A stretch of 64,000 bases of DNA from Lytechinus variegatus (taxonomy: Eukaryota; Echinodermata; Echinoidea; Temnopleuroida; Toxopneustidae): positions 70,457,356 to 70,521,355 of the forward strand of contig NC_054740.1 of NCBI RefSeq assembly GCF_018143015.1. The letters are read 5' to 3'. The notes below the pieces were generated by a model, which was not told where the DNA came from, searched no databases, and saw only the letters and a list, made by a program, of their open reading frames with translations. The position numbers and the translations under genes are program-made. Below are positions 22,714-36,400 of the stretch, piece by piece (position 1 is the first letter of the stretch; each line of letters opens with the position of its first letter).

Positions 22714-24563
22714 ATGAGCATGTACCACTGCTTTGCTATGGCTCAGCACCGATTTACATTGTCTGATAGGCTTATCAGAGCAATCAGCGGCTGGACCCTA
22801 TCACCTAAGGTAAGGGCCCCTATTCTCCAGTCATGCTCAAAGTCTCACCTAGAATTATGGGATCAAGCCCCCCCCCAAAAAAAAATAATAATAATAATGA
22901 TAATAATGAATAAATAAAATAAACTAAATAAATGAAATAAAATAACAAATAAAAATAAATAAATAAAAAATGAATGAAAAAATAATAATTTAAACTTTGT
23001 TTGCACTGCTTTTATCTTCACTTTATATAGTGTGTGATGAGATGACAATGTGTCATGAAAACTTAAAAAAAAAGTGATGTTTTTACACAAATCATACATG
23101 TAAATACCAAAATAGAACGCAAAATCGTTGAGTCAAATTAATGAGGGCAAAGAATTATTTGGGCCTTCTAAATCTACAAAGGGCATCAAGGACATTTTTT
23201 GGGGCATCGGAAGCCATGTCCTGTGATTGCCTTGGATTTATTTGAGCCCTGGAATATTGATCAGACCTAAATTATTTAACAGGATTTTTTTTTCAAGAAA
23301 AGGAAACAAAAATGTAGTTATTTTCATTGTAATCTGGTTCCAAATTGAAATGAATTTGAATGTAGGATCACAATATGTCTGTGTTATAATCAAACTTCAT
23401 GGTACATTGTAGTCTGAGCAAGTTGAATACCAGTAACCAAACTACTCTGAACCCCATCTGAATGTTTTAGTGCCTTACTGTGTGTGATGTTTTCATTCTA
23501 TTTCTGTGTATGCAGGACTCTGTAGAATCTGTACTCGCTGAAGGAGCCGATGTGAATCAGATGCATGGCACCCTCCTACCTCTACACTGTGCTTGCATGA
23601 CAGGAGAGGATGATTATGTTAAGCTTCTTCTGGATCAGGGTGCAGAGGTATGTTGCAGCTTTAAAAAAAGGAATTTTATTCAATACGCTCATTATTTTAA
23701 CTTAAATCTTATCATTTTAACTGTAATTAGTTGAGAAACGTCTAGTTTGAATTTGTCAACTATGTATTTCACTTTTTCAGCTATTAAAGTTTATGGAAAG
23801 AAAGCTTTAATGTGATCAGCTGAAGCTTTTTAAATGTCATAAGTTGAAAGTCTGCAAGAAGGCAGAATCTAAAACAGAGAAATAAACCCCCCAAAATGAA
23901 TGATTTTCTTTGTTCATCCTTTGCAAGGTGAATGCTGTTGATGGGTATGGTCGAGCTGCTATCCATTACGCTGCTGAACAAGATGTAGACTGCCTAAGCC
24001 TTCTCCTGGAATCTGGTGCTGACCCAAATGCCCTTAACGCCAACGGTGAGACTGCCATTCATTGGGCTTCCTTCCGCAACCAGGTTGAGTGTGTCCAGGC
24101 TCTTCTTTCAAAGAATGCATCCATCAACATACCAGATATCCATGGCAACACTCCACTTAACTGGGCAGCAATGAAGGGAAACCATGAGTGTGTGCAGTTG
24201 CTCCTGGAGTATGGTGTCGAGACCCACACGTCAAGTGTCGACGGAGTATCCCCCATCTCTCGGGTTGCTTCCTTGATTGCAGCGGGACTCGACGTTGAAG
24301 AGGAAGAAAGTTGCCTAAATCTACTTATCAGTGCTACCGGTCAGTTTGACATTCGAGACGAAGATGGTTTGATCCCCTCCGCCATTCAAAATGACACGGC
24401 TTTATGCAATATGCTATGGCAGCTTTGCTCCCATCCTCGGTCATTGCGCCAGCTGTGTCGTTATACTATTAGGCACCACCTCAACAATACGCATCTTCCT
24501 ACTGCTGTAAAACTGTTGCCACTTCCAGCACGCCTACAGAGGTACCTACTACTGCAAACTTGA
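22714..24563 (+). CDS. ASB8: Ankyrin repeat and SOCS box protein 8 (ASB8)
   Basis: Three coding exons: 22714-22809, 23516-23647 and 23928-24563. They give 287 aa, against 288 for human ASB8 from memory. All junctions are phase 0 with clean sites (AAG|GTAAGG, TGCAG|GAC, GAG|GTATGT, GCAAG|GTG). Residues 11-26 (QHRFTLSDRLIRAISG) match the family N-terminus. Ankyrin repeats lie at about 50-79, 81-113, 114-146 and 147-179 (TAIHWASFRNQVECVQALL, TPLNWAAMKGNHECVQLLL). The C-terminal SOCS box has a BC-box (SLRQLCRYTI, 248-257) and a Cul5-box LPLP (273-276). By family it recruits Elongin B/C and Cullin-5 to ubiquitylate bound substrates in the cytosol. The ATG at 22714 is the first in the exon's open frame after a 26-nt 5' UTR and gives the family length. 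It is tail-to-tail with Tribbles. Confidence 0.93.
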
Positions 24564-24679
24564 TGGTAATAATTTCTAGAGAGACTGCATATTTATATAT
24601 AAGCTACAATACAATAATGTGGACCTCTTAGAAAATCCATACAGTAAATATCCACCCTATCATAATGATAACAATACTA

Positions 24680-24685
24680 AATAAA
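24680..24685 (+). terminator. Candidate poly(A) signal of ASB8
   Basis: AATAAA lies 117 bp after the ASB8 stop codon in an AT-rich stretch. It is the first exact signal after the coding sequence. Longer 3' UTRs using later signals cannot be excluded. Confidence 0.4.
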
Positions 24686-24689
24686 ATCT

Positions 24690-26500
24690 TCATCAATTGA
24701 TTGGTTGATAGTGTACATGTGACTAAACTTTGTTGTGCCTAACACAAAATTTTACTTAATGAGCAGTACAGTGGTGACCAGGCATAAGGAAATTAACCAG
24801 CCAGCCCAAAACCAACAATAAGTCACCAGGAAAGGTTCTCTTTAAATAGCAAAATAGAAATTTGGTCTCCAATTTATAAGCAAAAAAAAGGAAAATTAGA
24901 AAAAGAACAAATTGTCTCCTCCATACTGTCAAAGTCTGAAGATGCAAAGTTGAATGAAAGACAAAATGAGTTGCTTAGACACCATTTCTTATGGACTGCC
25001 TGTAACTAAGAATGAATAATGCGCACATATTGTGCTTTAGTGAACCCAAACTTCAGTCCTTGTTTTTATCCTTTTTTCGATTCAATCAAGTACTGGTGAG
25101 GGTTATTGATCAATTTTGATAAGTTGTATTTCAAAGCTTGCGATGTGCTATTTCAACAAGCTCAAGGAAAATCCCAAATTCATTTGTGGAGACTTATTTA
25201 TGGTTTTTGGGGTGGATGGTCACAAATGTTAACGTCACAATATACTTTCCATGTATATAGAAAAAAACAGTAGGGAATGCAGGAATGTTCAATGAATGTA
25301 TGTCTCTCAACAATAAAAAAACATCTTTGGGACCCGTGGAAAAGAACATTCCTGCATTCTTCTTAAGTAATACATTGAAAATGGACAATACAGCTTGTCC
25401 TTCCTGTTGACTGGCTATTCTAATTCATTTTGAATTATGTTGGCACCACATCCCTAGCGAGATAAACTAATTAGAAGATCATCATGTCTGTACAACTATT
25501 ATCTCTTATTTCATGAAAAAAAAATTATTTGCTTTGGGATGTTTTTGAGTGCATACACCCTTCTTCACTTGAGCGTAATTCCATTTACAAATGATTGGAA
25601 AGTAAGAGAATTAATAACATGGTTTCCAAGTTTAAATACCCTTTCTTCATTTGAAAATTAAGTCAATATGAAGATTTATACAATGTTAGTCATGATCATT
25701 TGACTATTTAATGCATCTGGTAAACATTTTGGGGAAAATAAAATATGCCTGCAAAAATATCGTACTGTCCTGTCTACTGTCACACAGAGCAACTTTGATC
25801 ATTAGGTACAGCTGCATGTTATATGTCATTTCCGCCTATAGATTGTAGTAATTTGCATGTCATTGTCTTCTAATATCCTCAGATTGCAGATTATTATTTA
25901 TTTTTTATTCTTATTTGTGACATATTGGTACAGCATGCATGTCTTTTTCACATACAAACAGTAACTGCGTATATGTACTTTGATAGAAGTGTAGGGGTGG
26001 AATATGGAGGATTGTTGCCCTAATTTCTTACATACAGGTTACTAAGAAAACCTGGAAGAGTATGAACTGTGGTAAATATTGTAGCCTTCTGACTTAGATT
26101 TGGGGGTAGTGTGCAAAATATGGATTTTTATTATGCAACTGTGGCAACTTGTAGAGGTAGTACTAGTAATATATTCTAGATATTCCTATTTTTGTGCAAT
26201 ATTCTACATAAAATTATGTAGTGATGTTCTTTTAAAGTTATTGAATGATTTTTCGTTTTAAATTGATACTGCCATCACATTAATCATTGCAGGGACTACA
26301 GAGTACAGACTGTCAATTTCAACTTAACATTTTAATTTCATCTTTAAAAGAATGTATTTTTTTTATTTTAGCTATTGATAAGTAGCTTTGGTTAGTTCAC
26401 ATTATGTTTGCCCTTGATACACTGAATAATTTAATTTTCTTTCCTCCTCAGATCTGAACATTTCCCCTTGTGTCATTTTATTTATTAATTCTCATTTTTG
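24690..26500. other. Gene-free interval (possible ASB8 3' UTR)
   Basis: AT-rich, without ORFs over 65 codons and without recognisable repeats except short inverted stretches. It could include an extended 3' UTR of ASB8. Confidence 0.3.
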
Positions 26501-26504
26501 TCTC

Positions 26505-28830
26505 GCCTGCTTAGCGGCGAGTCTAGAGGCGCCGCATTTTCAATGGCGTCGTCATTGAAATCTTAACCAAGGTTAAGTTTTTTATCATAACTTTGTGAGT
26601 TTATTGATCTAGATCATGAAAATTTGACACAAGTGTAATGGTATATCACAGAACATGAGTCAGATCACGTGACCAAGGTCAAATATCATTTAGGGTCAAC
26701 TAATTTCAATTTAATTGAAAATTATACATTTTTGTTTCATACTGAAGTGAAATCCCATCCATACTCATACTTCCACTTTTGAAGAAAGACCAAGCTGAAA
26801 ATCAATTAAAATAAATGTGGAGGTATTTGCTTGAGAATTCAAAGTGCGAATGAAATACAGTCTTGTATTTCTAAGTGTGTGATAAACACATCACTGTATA
26901 GGTATTTCCATGCTCAGTTGTTACATTCTTCTGCATATTAAACAATGAGAGTATACATTAGATATCTTGTGCACACTTAAGCATGACTTTAATTGTGAAT
27001 AGACCTTTTTATTGTTCTTTTGGACTTTGGTGATTTTTTCAACAATAAACTGGACTTCATCTGTATTTCATATTTTCCCTTTGTATTTGTACTCATATTT
27101 TGTAGTAGTGTTATTAGTTCATCAATTTTGCAGTCCATTCCAGACAAAAACAAAACTATTGATGTCATTCATAACTTGATCACAATCGTTATATACATGA
27201 CACAAATTTGTAATGCTTCTTGCTTTCTTTTTCATTTGATGCATACTTAAAACATTTGAGAGAGTTTAAAATCAATTGAAAATGAAATGGTACCGAATTC
27301 CATTTGGTGTATGGGGTCATCTGAATTTACAAGTCAGAATCATGTTTCCACGTTTTTCATTTTCTGCTCTTTAATAAGACTCCTTGAAGAAAATTAAAGG
27401 AAGTATAAACTAGCACATCAATGATGTGGAGCTCATCCGGCATCTCGCAACAAAATTTAACACAATTTTGACACTGTAGTGAAATATATTGGTGACATAA
27501 CTTGATATAGAATTGAAATTGATGAAGATATGACATAAAAGCATTTTTTGTGATCTATGAATAAATTTCATATGAATAAAGTATTAATAATTATCTACAT
27601 GTAGCCAAAGTTTCTTAACTCTGTGTAGAACCTTGGTGAACATAATGTAGCTCTCCGATGTAACAAAAATAAAATCAATCAACAAATAAGTGATTTTTGT
27701 GAGTTTTGAAAATATATGAATAAATTAGCATATTTAATGAGTTTCAAAATTCTGTGTTGAAATTTGTATCACCACCTTGAGCTATCATATAAAGCAAACA
27801 AAATTGCAATTGATCAACAAATGAAGAAAAAAACTTTTTTGTGATTAATTGATAAATTTTGCATAAATTAGAATTTCAAAATTTTGTGTACATATTTGGT
27901 GAACCTAATGCAGCTCTACCAGATGGAAGAAAAAAAATCAAAATCTGTCAACAAATAAAGAAGAGGCATTTTCTGTGATTTATGAATAAATTTCGCATAA
28001 ATTAGCATAATTTTCTACTGAGAATTTCAAAATTCTGTGTAGAAGTTTGGTGAACATCATGAAGTTCTATCAGATGGAAGAAAAAAAATCAAAATCTGTC
28101 AAATAAAGAAGATAAAGCATTTTATGTGATTTATGAATAAATTTCGCATAAATTAGCATAAATAAATTTTGCATAAATTAGCATAAATAAATTTCTACTG
28201 AGAATTTCAAAATTCTGTGTAGAAGTTTGGTGAACCTCATGAAGTTCTACCAGATGGAAGAAAAAATCAAAATCTGTCAACAAATAAAGAAGAGGCATTT
28301 TCTGTGATTTATGAATAAATTTCGCATAAATAAATTTGAGAATTTCTAAATTCTGTGTAAAAGTTTGGTGAACCTCATGAAGTACTACCAGAAGGAAGAA
28401 AAAAAATCAAAATCGGTCAACAATTAAAGAAGATAAAGCATTTTATGTGAATTTTTAAAAATACGCATGTATTAATTTTGCATAAATTAGCATAAAAATT
28501 GTTCTGGTAAAAATTTCAAAATTCTGTGTAGAAGTTTGGTGCAGCTCATGAAGCTCTACCAAATGGAAGCAAAAAATTCAAAATCGGTCAACAAAGAGGC
28601 ATTTTTTTGTGAATTTTGAAAAATTCGCATAAATTAGCATATTTAATGAATTTCAAAATTCTGTGTAGAAGTTTTGAATCCCCCACCTAGTGCTATCATA
28701 GAAAGCAAACAGAATTGAAATACCTGTAGGACTTGAAATAGCGAAGAAGCATTTTGAAATTGTGGATGGACGACAGACGCCATGCCACGGCATAAGCTCA
28801 TTTGGCCCTTCGGTCCGGATTAGCTAAAAA
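26505..28830. repeat. Dispersed repeat with degenerate ~150-200 bp tandem array
   Basis: It starts TCTCGCCTGCTTAGCGGCGA (a short hairpin) and ends around GGCATAAGCTCATTTGGCCC TTCGG. From about 27540 to 28690 a unit recurs at least six times: ATGAATAAATTTCGCATAAA, then TTTCAAAATTCTGTGTAGAA, then CTCATGAAGTTCTACCAGAT, then AATCAAAATCTGTCAACAAA. Units differ by indels of 20-60 bp. No coding frame. The block looks like one mobile or satellite-like insertion, but its class is unknown to me. Confidence 0.6.
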
Positions 28831-31455
28831 TGACCATCTGGTTGTGATTTTTTGCATGGTCAGACCCCCCCTTTCAAAACCATTCTGCAGCCCCTGTTGA
28901 GATTCCCCAATGGCCCATATTGTTTACTTAGGTTTAATTTAGACCATGATCTCTAACTCTGCTAAAATGATGGGAAGCCAAAAATGTCAATATGATTCAT
29001 AAATTGCATGTTTTTTTATTTTTACAATAGTTTTTCCTTACAAGTATGTTTTAAAGATGAATAAAAACGTTTCAGCTATTATTATAATTATTATGACAGT
29101 TATGAATCCATTGGGCACCAAAATATAATTGGCACTTTAAACCTCTACTGTTAGAAATTAGTGTCACATTAGTCAACCAAACTTACCCAAGTTAGACCAG
29201 AGTTTAAATCAAAGTTCAGAATGCAGGCCATTGCACATGTAGTTATTCACACAAGTGGTAACAGACGCAAAGAAATGTTATAAACTTTTCATAAATGTAT
29301 GTGTCATTTATTCAAAATCATAGTCACGACTATAGAACAATATAATCATTGGATTCTTTTAAAGGGGTCACAGTGTGGTAAAAACAAGGGAATAACAAAG
29401 GAAAATATAAAAGAAGCTTAATATTTCAGATTCTTTTTTCCTAAGTGAATTGATATGTAAAATTTCATTTATTGTAAAAGTAAAGTACATCTACTGCACT
29501 GCAGTTTATTTAGAATAAACACACTGATTTAAAATGTATCACTGATATTTTGGTTATTACACTAAAAGGCTTCATTATTCCCCTTATTCAATATGTATCG
29601 ATAATATGAATGTATGCTCTGCTTGATGACAAGACATTCTGTTAATGCAAATTAGGTAGTTCCCATCTTCGGTTGGAGACGCCATTAGTTTGCCTGACCT
29701 TAAGGCATGTGTTATTCTCTGCCTGTGTAATGAAATCAATATTCAAAATAAGTGTTTAAATGGAATCAAAGAGTATCTCAACACTTCAACTCAACAAGAA
29801 CAATTTACCGGTAATGAAAAAATACAAATCTCTCTCTGTAAAGTATAAAGAATTTGAAATAATAAACAAAACATACAAATCAAACAAATTTACAAACAAT
29901 TAGGTCATACATGTACATGTAAATCTATGAAATACATGTACAAATCAACAAAAGTCAAACACCATTGAATTGAAAAAAAATTCATATATTTTCTAGAGTA
30001 AACAAATCATATACTATTTAGAGTAAACAAATCATATACTATTTAGAATATACAGCATCTGTTGTGGCAGTGATATGATTCCAATAATTTGTATAGGCAA
30101 CAAGAAGTATATGAAAAAATGTTATGACCAAACAGGATCAAATACTATATACTTTTAGGTGGATCGCCACTCGCCAGGACAGGTGATAGGGGCTGTAGAA
30201 AAAGTTAATAACATGTACATGTTGATACTAATTTGATTAAATGATAAAGCTTCAAAGATAAATCCTCAAAGCTTTAGCAATTAGCACCAATCATTGTGAA
30301 TGTGTTCAGAACACTAAGTGATTTTCACGTTTCATCTGCTCCTTTGTCCCCTGAAAACCGTACTCCTGGCTTGACAGATGCATACTTTATCAAGAAAGAC
30401 ACCTGTACTTGACTTTGGCCATTTCACAATCAATTATTACCCAATATCACTCCCATTACAACATTGTTCTCTTGAAACAAGCAATTGTTCTGCTCTAAAT
30501 GCAATTCCTGTTTATCATGGTATTCAGAGAAATAGAGGAATTTGATTTGCACAATGCTGATATTCTGATATTAGTACAACTCAAGTTCATAACTAGGTTG
30601 GAGTGTGTAAAGGTACTTTAGTCGAGATTCCAACTGACTGGAGCCATAGTATGCCAATCCCCATTCCCCCCAACAAAAAAACAAACAAACAATGAAGATC
30701 ACCCCTCTTTATCATGCTTATTTGTTTCATTTCCTTTTTTTTTCTTTACTGTGCCATGAGCATCTATTCATAATGGATACAGCACATGTATTTCCTCACC
30801 ACCCATAAACAAAATTTGTAAGTTGTAAGAAGACAGGACGGTAGCATTGCTACACAGATTGGTACATGTTGAATCTCAAATGAATCTACATGTAACATCA
30901 GTTCAGCATTCCTTAATCATGCATACATTGTACTCTCATCTCTGGATAAGAATAAGTCATGCATTCTAGAAATACAGTGTGTACCAGAAAAAAATTATTT
31001 CTTGGAAGTTCACATTCATCTCGCCAAAAGCTAAGGACTGCTTGGTATTCCTAACTTGTCTTCATCTTTTCATGCATGAAGTATGTATCATTCATACAGC
31101 AGCAATACATGTATGTACCAGGCTAATTTGACAGGGGGCAAAAAAAAATCAAAGGGGCAAAACCCCTACCCCTGTGCTGTACTGCACCAGCATTCGTACC
31201 AGTGGCTTCAACTGAAGATCTGATTAAATGAACTTTTTTTTCTGGGCCACACTGTTTTTCCTTTATTAGCACAATTCAGTATATTTCATCTAATGTTGCA
31301 TGGACATATTATACAGCACTTTACAAATTTTAAATCACAATCACATTCGCTATATCAACAAGTACTTTTTTTTCAGAGCCTGCCTGAAGCCATTCCGCAA
31401 ACGATGAATGCACAAATCTCTAGGAGCATAGCTTGCACATGCCTAGGTCATCGCA
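28831..31455. other. Gene-free interval
   Basis: No ORF with a domain. A small repeat-end fragment at 28840-28900 resembles 6385-6420. At 29990-30050 the phrase AAACAAATCATATACTATTT is repeated twice in tandem. The rest could be intergenic or a distal Tribbles 3' UTR. Confidence 0.3.
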
Positions 31456-31763
31456 TTAAAGATCAAGTCCATCCCAGAAAAATGTTGATTTGAATATATA
31501 GAGAAAAATCAAACTAGCATTTACTGAAAATTTCATCAAAATCGGATGTAAAATAAGAAAGTTATGACATTTTAAAGTGGATGATGTCATCAGTCTCATT
31601 TGCATACCGACCAGAATGTGCATATAACTGTTTTGTGAAACTTTAAAATGTTATAACTTTCTTATTTTACATCCGATTTTGATGAAATTGTCAGTGTTAT
31701 GTTAGTTGGACTTTTCTCTTTTTATTCAAATCACCTTTTTGTTGGAGTGGACTTGTCCTTTAA
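31456..31763. mobile_element. TTAA-bounded palindromic MITE, 308 bp
   Basis: It begins TTAAAGATCAAGTCCATCCC and ends GGAGTGGACTTGTCCTTTAA. Both arms contain GAAAATTTCATCAAAATCGG / TGTAAAATAAGAAAGTTATG or the complement, so the whole element is a long hairpin. The TTAA at both ends suggests a TTAA target, as used by piggyBac-type transposases. A larger copy is at 52.8 kb and a 5' fragment at about 60407. Confidence 0.7.
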
Positions 31764-32350
31764 GTGAAAATCTAAATGAATTAAACATACATGCATCATA
31801 GACTCATCAAATGCAAAATTTCATCAGATGGAAATGATGAAATTCTATTCAATTATCACTAGTACTAATATTTTCATTCTCCATGCTTTGCAAATTTAGC
31901 ATCTTTTTGAAGAATTACAAACTTGTTTGATGCATTCTACTGACCATCCTCTACACACCTCTTGTGCATGTGCCGACACATATCTGAAATAACTTATCTC
32001 TATGCCTATTGTTGCCTGACAAAGAATATGGAACACGGATACTCCATGATTGTGAACAAGTTCTTCTTTCTGATCAATCAAAAGCTTCAACAGTACACTT
32101 TATTTTACAATGCTTTCTGTAAATTATTCCACTTTGTTTTTTTATCAAAATGCACCAAAGCCATTAATTACGGATCACCCCTCAAAGCCTCACCATCAAG
32201 AAAATTTTTTTTTTAAAGATACTCAGGACAACTCAGTACATGTACGCTGCTTGTAGATAAAACTGCAACCCAAGCACGGAATTTGAATTTAATATACCAC
32301 TGGAGGCTGTAATGTATATTTCTTTTTATACGTTGATAGTGTAAATCATT

Positions 32351-32586
32351 GGAGTGTTTCATGAAAGGACATGTCGGATGATTTATCTGACATATATTCC
32401 ATTTTACCTGACAGTTACCATAGTAACATTGCTTCTCAGCAAGTCAAAATAAAGGCAGGCTGTCAGATCCTGACAACATACAGGCCTTGATTGGCTAAGA
32501 AACACAGTTCCTTTGGTAAATGGTGAATAGAAAACACATTGTAGCATAGTTTTATCCAATAGGTCCTTTCATGAACCTTCTCCAGG
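32351..32586. mobile_element. MITE, 'GTTTCAT...ATGAAAC' family, diverged copy 4
   Basis: The left end is GGAGTGTTTCATGAAAGGAC and the right end is GTCCTTTCATGAACCTTCTCC. The interior has ACCATAGTAACATTGCTTCT followed by CAGGCTGTCAGATCCTGACA, the complement of landmarks in copies 1-3. It is longer (about 235 bp) because of inserted sequence. Confidence 0.55.
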
Positions 32587-33418
32587 AGTTTACATATCTA
32601 AGCCAAATAATTCCTGAAATATTTTGCCGGAATTGAGTTGATCTTTTGCCATGAAGTGGTTTCTCCACCAATACAGTCTTTAGACAGGAATAACCATCTT
32701 TTGTGGGGATTCATTAAACAATTTCTGACAGTTTTACATAGTCTAGCCAATGTAGTTCACTGGAACAACCAATCGTGACTGAAGCTTTTGATTTAAACTG
32801 TATTATGACTGAAAATTCATATTTCATGTTTGTCTTGAAATCTTTGGTAAAGGTTCAATGATGTGAATCATATAAGAAAATATTATAACATCCTGTCAGT
32901 CAGGATAATTACTTTTTTTCTTCTTGCATACATGTATCTTACAAATTTTATGAATGCATATCAAAATGCTACAAAACAAATGGTACAGACGATCAGCTGA
33001 TGGGGGGGGGGCACACAGGACCCTAGTCAGAATGATCTTGGCAAAATAGGTCTGAATGGATTGTGGGTACATATCATTCATTTAACTTTAGGTCTACAGA
33101 AATCAATCAAGAGTAATAACCCTAAAGTAGAAAATGTTTTGTGATTGGCTATATCAATTTATAGCCTAACATATTCTGATGCACAATTAACTAAATAGGT
33201 AAATCAACTCTCTGACATAATAAAATCACATGACTAATAAATCCTAATTGAACGACTACCAGTCGGGCCATATTTGGTTATATTAAGACATTTAGACTTG
33301 TTAATATTACATCAAGAAAAGAAATGGGAAAGGAAGAGGGGGGGGAGAAATCATATCCCACTATTGTACAATCAAATTTATAAGAACTGAAACGGTGAGA
33401 TGAATAACAAATCAAATA

Positions 33419-36400
33419 CTATGTCAGATCATCATCTGTTGAAAAAAAATCTGGAACAAGTTGATCCACCATCTTAGGTTCCGATTTCCTTGATGACTTC
33501 TGACTAGTGGTTCGAAACCAGGGATGCTCAAGGACTTCCTCGGCTGTAAGTCTCTCACTAGGACTCACCCGCATCAGGCTGTAAATCATGGACTTAGCCT
33601 GGGTGGAGAGGGAATCTGGAACATTGTACTGTCCGAGACGGATTTTGGTAAAGAGAGAGACGGGATCGGAATCATGGAATGGGTAACGCCCCACCAACAT
33701 GGTGTAGAGAATGACGCCCAGGCTCCACATGTCCGCAGCTTTACCAGAGTAGCTACCATTGGTGAGAAGTATTTCTGGACTAACGTAGGCAGGACAACCG
33801 TGTTTGTCATTCAAATTATCGTCGCTTGGTGTAGATAGCATCCGGCCTTCTTCAATCCCATCAAGAACGATATCAGTTCTGAAGTAAAAGAAAATACAGG
33901 AAATTCAGAATAAACCATTTGAATGTACATATAAATGGGACAAACAAATATCTTTCAAAACCAAATTTATGGCCTCTGTGTTTTTGAGAATTGTGGTAGC
34001 CCTAAAGTATGTACATGTAATGTGGTCTGAGAATGAAGACCTAAGAGAACTCAAATGACCTTCAGCCTTGACCTCGCAACCGGTAATTTGTGTTGCTAGG
34101 CTATGGGCTAGGATATGATGTACCTAATAACTGTCTTGTAAGAAAGTTACAGGCAATTATGATCATAGGCTTCGATCCTGGGGGGGGCGATCGCCCCACC
34201 AATAAAAATATTGGCGGGGGGGGCAAACATTTCGTTTTGCCACCCCCCAATAATTCCGAATGTGCAAAAAATGAAATAAGATTGCAATGTCACACAGAAA
34301 TCAGCGAGCGAGATTGAGATACACAACTCGTTCTCTAAAATCGTGATCAAAATGTCTGCTTTTCAGATTGGAATATAGAAAATTTGAGCTCGCGCTTTGC
34401 ACTCGCATCGTTTCTGTAGCGAAAAAACCCATACTTTTAATGATTAAACAGGTTAATCGAATGTCCCGTTTTCCGTTCTAAACCTAAAAAGAACTCCCAC
34501 TTCGATTCGCAATAATCTTTTGTTGGATATATATCTTGTTCTTTATTAAAAACTTTCAGCTCGCGCTTCACGCTCGCATCTATTGCCCTTTTCGATACCT
34601 ATCTTAATCATTGTTACCAAAAATGCTTAGAATATCAAGCTTTCAGGTCAGAATATAAAGAAATTTCAGCTCGCGCTTCGCGCTCGCATTAATTTGTTGG
34701 TGAAATGTAACTTTATCTCATATGAGTCATATATATACACTGTACATGTACGTGTATGTTTAAATATATATACGCATATATATGTGTCTGTGTGAGTTTG
34801 TTTGTTTTGTGTGATCGAGCGCCTTTGGAAAGTTGATTAATGATTTTGCCCCCCCCATCTGAAAAATGGATCGACGCCCCTGATTATGATAGTAATACAT
34901 AAGATTATTGACCTGAAAGACATTTGTCCTTTACCCTGTAACCTACCATTGTATTACATAACTGACAATACCAGTACTTTCTAACAATTACGAAATGCTT
35001 TAATGTTAATTGATTTATTTTTTTTATTACAAGTACAGTGTAACATAATTGGGTTTCCCATCAATTTACACAACTGATAGATATCATCCTCAAGTGAGTC
35101 AAATCACAAAATGTACAAAGTGTCAATAAATCAAGAGAATAGTAAAAGCCTTGACATTTGATGACAGATTTGACACTGCACAGTACCTTTCTTCTTTCTT
35201 GAAGACAAACTTGCGCAGCTTCAGGTCCCGCAGGATGACGCCATGGGCATGGCAGTGTGCAACGGCTTGCACCATCTGATGAAAGAGGGAGGCAGCCTCC
35301 CGCTCTCGTAGCTTGCGCTTCCGCCTGACATAGGAGTGCATGTCTCCATGGGTGATGGGCAAGATGACATATGCCTGACTGTGGCCATGCAACACCTCTT
35401 CAACATGGTTAATATGGGGATGATAGCCCAAGTGAAAGTGTACAGCAAATGCCTCCCGGTATTTATCCACATCCACTACCTGTATTAACAAGAAAAAAAA
35501 ATCAGCAAACTTGTATGACTTGTTGCAGTATACATGTAGGTCTGCATGATATCACAATATTGTCAGACTTCAATTATATTAATATGATATTGAAAATAAT
35601 ATAATCCAAGATACAAGGAATCTCATATTCGGATAGGTTGAAGAATCTAGAATACTGTGGCCTACCACTTATTGACTTTTTCAGACTTAAGAAACCTGTC
35701 TTGAATAAAATGCTAATCATTGAGTTACATGTAGATAAATAAAGAGTAATAAAACAGCTTTTTACCATGGTGAAAGTATTGTCAACCCCAATCACTTTCC
35801 TTTTAATCTCATCCATAATTGCACCTGCCCGAGAACTTACTCAATAGCAACACAAATTTTGCATTACGTGTAAATTCATACAGTGTAACTTTGATGTGAC
35901 ACGCACCATATGGGAATCGGCCTGGACTTTACCAGCTTCAAACCAAACCTATTGCTATTATAAGCCTATGTGTACATATGACAGTCATTGGCCCCACTAT
36001 CAGTACCAATCTTTACTGATGCCTGTGTACATGTACATCTACACATGTACATGTAAGTTGGAGCAATGATCATCTTAGAAACCAATTTCTACATTCATAA
36101 TCATAGTGCACAAATTTTAAATGAAATTCATATAATGAACTACAAAGAAAAAGTGACTAGATGAAATGATCAGCTTGCTAATTGTTACATACATGAAGAC
36201 TTACAATGCAAATTGATACACTGACTGAATGACAAAACTTCACAAACTTGACTTTGTCAAAAAGTTGTTTTTCCTTGTCTGGTTAATAAATTTTCAGTGA
36301 ACATTCTATTGGTCCGATTCTACTTTATCTGTTCAAATCACATTTCTTTCAGCTTAGAGTAACTCGTTACATTTCCTGAAGGGCCAAATAAGAATACTAT

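Noticed and set aside
33524..33838. + strand 104-codon frame
   Set aside because: It is the antisense shadow of Tribbles exon 3.
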